A stretch of 37,604 nt of DNA. Source: an uncultured SAR86 cluster bacterium. GTDB lineage: Bacteria > Pseudomonadota > Gammaproteobacteria > Magnimaribacterales > D2472. The position numbers were made by a program, and so were the translations under genes. The notes below the pieces were generated by a model. That model saw nothing but the letters and a program-made list of their open reading frames with translations, made no database searches and was not told the DNA's origin. Below are positions 36,797-37,604 of this stretch, in pieces. The stretch covers positions 1-37,604 of the forward strand of contig CACMFH010000010.1 of the NCBI GenBank assembly GCA_902612915.1, given 5' to 3'. How positions within the stretch are numbered: the stretch's first letter is position 1; each line of letters opens with the position of its first letter.

Positions 36797-37604
36797 TTAC
36801 GACAATCCAGGCCAAGCATTCCACACAGCTTTTATAAATGTTGCTAATGGGATAGAAAAGAATACGCCCCAAAAACCAAATAAACTTCCAAAGATAAATA
36901 CTGCAAGAATTATTACTATTGGATGTAACTTTACAGCCTCTGAAAAAATTATTGGTACTAAAAGATTACCATCAAGAAATTGAAGTACTAAATAAAGGCC
37001 AATTAATAAGTAAAATTGCGTCCCCAAACCGAACTGCAAAAGCCCAATAATTACTATAGGGATTGTGATTGAGAAAGCTCCAACATATGGTATTAATACT
37101 GATAGTCCTACTAGTACAGCTAATAAAGCTCCATAATTAAGGCCGAATGAAGCAAAAAGAATTGCTGCAGCAATCCCCACTATAAATATCTCAAGAACTT
37201 TACCTCTTACGTAATTACTTAGCTGAACATCCATTTCAGACCAAACTTGTGAGAGCATTGCTCTATCACCAGGAATAATCCTTAGACAGCCCTCGATTAT
37301 ATTTTTTCTATCAAATAGGAAAAAATAAACAAGTATTGGAAATAAAATAATATATAAAAGCACTGTTATAGTACTCTGAATTCCAGAGATTGAAGATTTA
37401 ACGATATTTTGCGTTATTGATGAAAGCTCTGATGATACTGCCTGGAAAAATACAGAGATTTGATCTGAATTAACCAAATCTGGAAATGCTGCAGGTATTG
37501 TAGAGACAAAATTTAAAAATTCATTAAATAATCTTGGTATATCAAGCACAAAGGATTGTAATTGAACATATATTAAAGGAATGAGCCAAGTAAACATGGC
37601 TGCT
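36797..37604 (-). CDS. perM: PerM-type AI-2E family transporter, 5' end beyond the window
   Basis: This is a polytopic inner-membrane protein of the AI-2E exporter (PF01594-type) family. The visible 268 or so residues are the C-terminal part: the frame stays open through the window edge above an internal ATG at 37595-37597, and family members run about 350 aa, so the N-terminal helices are missing. Diagnostic PerM blocks are VRGKVLEIFIVGIAAA, GLSVLIPYVGAF, LDGNLLVPIIFSEAV, and GFWGVFFSIPLATFIKA near the end. The function of PerM itself is not well established. The bcp-perM neighbourhood is also found in Pseudomonas-like genomes. Confidence 0.92.
   Translation of the reverse strand, partial: AAMFTWLIPLIYVQLQSFVLDIPRLFNEFLNFVSTIPAAFPDLVNSDQISVFFQAVSSELSSITQNIVKSSISGIQSTITVLLYIILFPILVYFFLFDRKNIIEGCLRIIPGDRAMLSQVWSEMDVQLSNYVRGKVLEIFIVGIAAAILFASFGLNYGALLAVLVGLSVLIPYVGAFSITIPIVIIGLLQFGLGTQFYLLIGLYLVLQFLDGNLLVPIIFSEAVKLHPIVIILAVFIFGSLFGFWGVFFSIPLATFIKAVWNAWPGLS

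Noticed and set aside
36797-37597. perM as a complete 266-aa gene
   Set aside because: The frame continues open past the internal ATG to the window edge and the family needs about 80-90 more N-terminal residues.
1-37604. Mobile elements, CRISPR arrays, defence systems, tRNAs, riboswitches
   Set aside because: I looked for transposase or integrase genes, spaced repeats, tRNA-like folds and long structured leaders and saw none that could be supported.

Overview
The window reads as core chromosome of a streamlined, AT-rich (about one third G+C by eye) gammaproteobacterium. Gene content and order are gammaproteobacterial: murJ-ribF-ileS-lspA-ispH, sdhCDAB-sucAB-lpd-sucCD, iscRSUA-fdx-iscX, rlmN-rodZ-ispG-hisS-yfgM-bamB-der, and dapA-bamC-purC next to bcp and perM. 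The base composition, overlapping genes and tiny intergenic gaps suggest a free-living marine oligotroph of the SAR86 type. That lineage is an inference; no rRNA is present to settle it. Peptidoglycan recycling genes, a MATE exporter and many cell-envelope genes argue against a reduced endosymbiont. No tRNA, rRNA, CRISPR array, insertion sequence, prophage or defence system was recognised, and no gene-free stretch reaches 300 bases.

Layout. (1) 1-9571, minus strand: a winged-helix-like regulator, msrB, then murJ, ribF, ileS, lspA, ispH, ampD, ampG and a VanZ-like gene cut by the window edge. From msrB onward the genes touch or overlap, so one long envelope, translation and isoprenoid operon is likely. 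(2) 9572-11953: a small accessory segment with a 217-base AT-rich spacer carrying a palindrome and tandem repeats, a hexapeptide acyltransferase that appears to start at AUU, and a divergent MATE exporter whose 3' end overlaps sucD by 29 bases. (3) 11925-22720, minus strand: nine genes for 2-oxoglutarate dehydrogenase, succinyl-CoA synthetase and succinate dehydrogenase in the Pseudomonas order. (4) 22804-33633, minus strand: the ISC iron-sulfur operon without hscB and hscA, running into ndk, rlmN, rodZ, ispG, hisS, yfgM, bamB and der. (5) 33665-36251, minus strand: dapA-bamC-purC. (6) 36314-37604: bcp on the plus strand and the truncated perM on the minus strand.

How it fits together. The ISC system supplies Fe-S clusters to many proteins encoded here: SdhB, IspG, IspH, RlmN, Fdx and IscR itself. 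The iscR promoter is the clearest regulatory site in the window. A near-consensus IscR type 1 operator lies across a strong sigma70 promoter, placed so that the iscR transcript would be leaderless from a GTG codon. IspG and IspH are the last two enzymes of the MEP isoprenoid pathway. MurJ, AmpD and AmpG handle lipid II export and muropeptide recycling; BamB and BamC belong to the outer-membrane assembly machine.

Most noteworthy points are the AUU start of the acyltransferase, the predicted leaderless autoregulated iscR, the ISC operon lacking its chaperones although IscU keeps the chaperone motif, the KQSKS variant in IleRS, and the regulator/acyltransferase/MATE segment between core operons. 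I found no convincing wholly new system.
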